Shown here: one piece after another, positions 60,531-64,000 of the stretch | Layout: every line of letters begins with the position of its first letter | Numbering within the stretch: the first letter of the stretch is position 1 | NCBI GenBank assembly: GCA_019055375.1 | Contig: JAHQIW010007394.1 | Location: 27,679-91,678, forward strand | Source: Parelaphostrongylus tenuis | Taxonomy: Eukaryota > Nematoda > Chromadorea > Rhabditida > Metastrongylidae | Length of the DNA stretch: 64,000 nt | Direction of reading: 5' to 3' | The notes under the pieces: generated by a model | Database searches by the model: none | The model's input: only the letters and a program-made list of their open reading frames with translations | What the model was told of the DNA's origin: nothing | Translations under genes and position numbers: made by a program

Positions 60531-61790
60531 TCTATTAAAAGTGTTCATTGTTGATAGTAACCAGTACGATGAAATCATGGTGAAAGGTGAAAGGCAGATC
60601 GAGAACATGGATGGTGCAATGCGCACTACGTGAGCCTTCGGATTATGTAATCGCCGGTTCGAATCTGTTCTATGTCAGGTTACTAGTTTTGCTCATATCT
60701 CAGCATGCTTGTACTTCTATTAAACTGATAGATTCCTATTGTAAATATTCAAAATGAAAATCCGCCTTGCAAATCAGTGAAAAAGACGGGAGGCTTAGCC
60801 GTCTAGAAGTATTTTCAAGAGCCATATAAACGTGAATGATAGCTTAATGCATTTGCTTATAAGCTAATCCGAAAATTATGTGCATGAAGACGCATCTCAC
60901 TTTTTATCCGAAATGGACAAATTTTGAAAGAAAACGACACAAGCATATCTTCTCAGGCCACGGCGACGAGATCCGCTATTAGGTTTTTTCTTCTCGTCCA
61001 TCAATTAATTTACAATTTGCTATGAAACTGAAGAGGCATACGAGTTTTTTCTGTCTTAGAACGTTCGATTTTCTGTTTGTCTGTCGAAAATCTTTCAACA
61101 AGAATATCATAATGCCATTATTGCGACTGAATCACTCAAGACATAAAGCATCACATTTCGATATACAGTGTGTCAGAAACGCATACTTTGAAACATTTCC
61201 ACCTCAGTGCAGTGACATCAATCTGTGTACATCATTAAGACTTGAATTTAACTGTAATTCAATTTTCGAATCAGTGTTTTTCATGTTAAATCATCGAGTA
61301 TTATATGTTTTCCCCCTTTTTATGAAAAATTAACCAGTGTTTCCATGTCATCACAAATCAGATTTCTTCTGATTTGAGATCTGAAATGGAAAATGAGATT
61401 CAAGATCTGATCAGCAGGACTGGAGGAAATCGTGCAAGCTATAGTAGCACAACATATCTATTTGTCAGTAAAGTAGAGGAGTTTCCAGTTGTTCAATAAC
61501 TATGACACCAGCATTTCGTTAATTAAGGTACAAAATGGAGATGGGAATTTTGTTGATTATCAATTTCGTTGAAGGGTATAAGGATAAAACGTTAGGTACC
61601 GATCAATTTCTCATGCGAATCATGAAATCTACTCCCTTCACTGCAACATAGAATGGATTAAAATACCTGCATACTCTAACAGAAGGCTCACGTATGCATT
61701 AAAACGAATCAAGTTAGTATTTTATCATTCGAAAGAAATCTTGTGACAATAATCAATCGAAATTCATTTATTTGACCACTTCTTGCGGTG
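60531..61790. other. Unassigned DNA; possible tRNA-like remnant at 60605-60680
   Basis: GGTTCGAATCTG at about 60655 resembles a B box and GGTGCAATGCGCACTACGTG a degraded A-box region. The arms do not pair. The 103-codon frame at 61022-61333 has no recognised domain. Confidence 0.35.
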
Positions 61791-61794
61791 GTAT

Positions 61795-62100
61795 GATCAT
61801 GTAATATACCCAATATGTGGAGTGCTGGTGCAAAAACATTCGTGCAGCCAGGATTCGAACCCAGATCTCACCTCTTTCCGGGAGCATGTGCTAAATCGAT
61901 GCACAAGATTGTAGTGACGGTTTATCACACGCTCCCGGAAATAAATTCCGATTGATTATTGATACGCAATATCTCAGCATCACAATTGGCTTTCAATGCC
62001 GATAGCGGTGGCCCGGCCAGACCGTAAACGATTGGCTGTTGACAGATAAGCGTTTGTAGCTTTGAAAAAGAGTGCTAAGCAAAATTTTGTGACAATTTGG
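61795..62100. mobile_element. Family B fold-back element with tRNA-like arm, decayed
   Basis: The left part matches 21.67 kb (ATGTGGAGTGCTGGTGCAAA, then minus-strand B box GGGTTCGAATCCTGGC). The right part matches the other arm (GATTGGCTGTTGACAGATAA). The right tRNA-like head is lost. Confidence 0.6.
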
Positions 62101-62104
62101 AGAC

Positions 62105-62735
62105 CACAAAGTGACGAAAGTGTCCCGTGCGTAAAGTCGAACCGACAGCAATATGTGTGTTGCAAGATACCTCTTAACCATATGCTAACATCTCTTCCTG
62201 CAGTGGAAAACAAACTGACAGTGCTCAGTTGTCACTGAAAGCAGTGGGAATATTCATGTGTTAAGGTATTTCATATAAGACTCAAATTAATATATTCTAA
62301 AAATGACTGCTCAATTATAACCTGGACGGTAATTTCAACTTCATCTAATCAGTGTTACAGAACTGAAAGTAATGAGTTGTCCTAGTGCTGTATAAACTTC
62401 GCTGGTTTTGAAAAATCCTACTAAATTATGCGTGGTGTCTTGAGCCTTATTTAACTACATTAGGGATTTTCGTTGCTTATCAGAAGGTATCTTCCGTAGA
62501 TGTGGCTCGATATCTCTTCTCCACTCAAATGTATACGATTTAGGAGATTTTTGTCGCAGCGCCGTCATCATGTCCTGTATTATTGTTATTTCCAGCAATC
62601 CTTTCTTATATCACATGATGGTCGTATATTCGTAGTTGATTAGGGTAGAATGTGTTTTCCACCATGATGTCGATGGCTTTTTCGCAGATGATCACGTGGC
62701 ACAGCCAGTCGGCCAGCTCAGTTCGTGGTAGTTAG
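62105..62735. other. Unassigned DNA
   Basis: Nothing recognised. Confidence 0.35.
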
Positions 62736-62736
62736 T

Positions 62737-62748
62737 GTGATTGTGTGT

Positions 62749-62779
<31 letters not shown>

Positions 62780-62782
62780 GTA

Positions 62783-62815
<33 letters not shown>
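62737..62815. repeat. (GT)n microsatellite
   Basis: GT dinucleotides with TATG interruptions. Confidence 0.95.
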
Positions 62816-64000
62816 TTTGTTATTGCATTTTTCACCCCTGTTTTTCAACGGAAACACAGTGATCGATTGAAGAACAGAGACGTCGACGTGAAGGGGGTGC
62901 ACATTCTGCTGTGATGAAAGGACATGCGAGCTAGCGGGAACACTGAAAATATCCAAACGAGAATTACTCTAGTCATCTTAATAGGCATATTCAAATAAGC
63001 TTCTACTTCAGTTCAACACCACTGCACTGTGTTGTTTCTGCTGCCTCTTTAACCTATGGGAGATGAGAACACTCGAGTACACTTGAATATCAACGCACAC
63101 CTGCGTTGCTCGTGGTCACGATAACCTATGAGCAGGTCTCAAACACAAATTGTGTGCATAACTGCGTAAATAAATTTGTGTGGCTTTAACTCGGATCATG
63201 AATGGAACGCTCTTACTATTACCATCTGTAGATTTTCCAGTCTAACTGCTTTGGAAGTGGTAAAGATCATAGTCACGTTTACGTTTCATAACTGAAAGTA
63301 TTGGCAAGTTATTAAGACGGGCTGACCTCATCCCTACTATTTGAAAAAAGTAGCAATTTCACTTTGAAACGCTGTAAACGTAACATGATTTCCGTTGGAA
63401 ATGGACAGAAATAGAAGAATATATAAAATTAGAAAAAAAATATTTACTCAATTAATAAATCAATCAGGATAATTACAAATTATTTGAATATATGTGCAAC
63501 AATTGTTCTGAAAAATTCGCAGATTGCACTCTGCGAACTTTGTGAAAGAAAGCAGGTGAAACATATATTACATTGAACTATAGTGTTTCGAGCCGTGCTT
63601 CGGTTCTTATCTCGATACCGTACAGTGAACCATACAATTTCATTCTCTATCGACCATTGCCATATGGTTTACAAGAAAATGGTTTTTTTTTCTTCATATT
63701 TCAAAATTCGCTATTAAGAGTGACCAGTATTTGCGTACGGTTGTAAGAAAGAGTTCCGCCCTAGGGTGATGAAGATAAGGTCGCAACTTTAGAAAGATAA
63801 AGAAATATGAACTAAGCTTAGACGCGTTATGATTACTCTATTAAAATGCGCTTATCGATGCGAAGATCATTACCATCATTCTGGCATACACAGCTCCACT
63901 GTGTGGCGCACTGAAAACACTGCCGGTCTAGCGGTGACACGAGCTTCAATTCCTTGAGCTTCAACTCTCTTTACTACATATTATTTTGTCAGGCAGTCCT
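62816..64000. other. Unassigned DNA with a conserved-looking motif at 63575-63630
   Basis: No gene was recognised. The minus strand at 63575-63630 reads GAGATAAGAACCG and CACGGCTCGAAACAC, an arrangement (hairpin then GAAAC) reminiscent of the family E motif. Confidence 0.35.

Noticed and set aside
60605..60680. Possible tRNA gene with GGTTCGAAT
   Set aside because: Only the B box is convincing. D, anticodon and acceptor arms do not pair.

Overview
This is eukaryotic DNA with split genes, short spliced exons, TTTCAG-type 3' splice sites, a probable spliced-leader acceptor directly in front of a start codon, and many decayed RTE-type retrotransposons whose endonuclease/reverse-transcriptase wording matches that of clade V parasitic nematodes. 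The best guess is a strongylid, probably a hookworm (Ancylostoma/Necator-like). No bacterial genes, rRNA, CRISPR array or viral gene was seen.

Three host genes are supported, all on the + strand. (1) The 3' half of an unidentified gene (about 4604-7863) ends in a single hydrophobic C-terminal segment, so it looks tail-anchored. (2) A complete 12-exon quiescin sulfhydryl oxidase (QSOX) runs 27429-41608 and gives a 568-residue protein whose reading frame closes at every junction. (3) Eight exons of a divergent AMP-activated protein kinase gamma subunit (49805-54445) are present; the second pair of CBS motifs was not found in the window.

The rest is mostly accessory DNA. It includes RTE fragments at 5650-6055 (-), 14390-18510 (+, with nested insertions), 15740-16160 (-), 18555-19065 (+), 29285-30475 (+) and 32846-35690 (+). 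It also holds several families of fold-back (palindromic) elements. Some carry tRNA-like pol III boxes with an enlarged anticodon arm (21.7, 27.7, 31.5, 52.5-53.1, 61.8 kb). One family carries hammerhead ribozyme motifs: a copy at 55687-55731 (- strand) has every conserved core base, a perfect stem I, a four-pair stem II with a GAAA loop and a very short stem III, and progressively decayed relatives lie at 6.8, 32.0-32.5, 42.4, 45.0 and 51.8 kb. A second palindromic family (10.7, 17.2-17.6, 48.5-49.3 kb) carries a related hammerhead-like core.

From about 55.93 to 60.53 kb lies a 4.6-kb block of strand-asymmetric DNA (G/T-rich, then T/C-rich, very poor in A on the + strand). It produces long meaningless open frames. 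Simple repeats (GT, TA, ATTC, CT) are scattered throughout. Exons were placed by reading splice sites and phases by hand; none has transcript support here.
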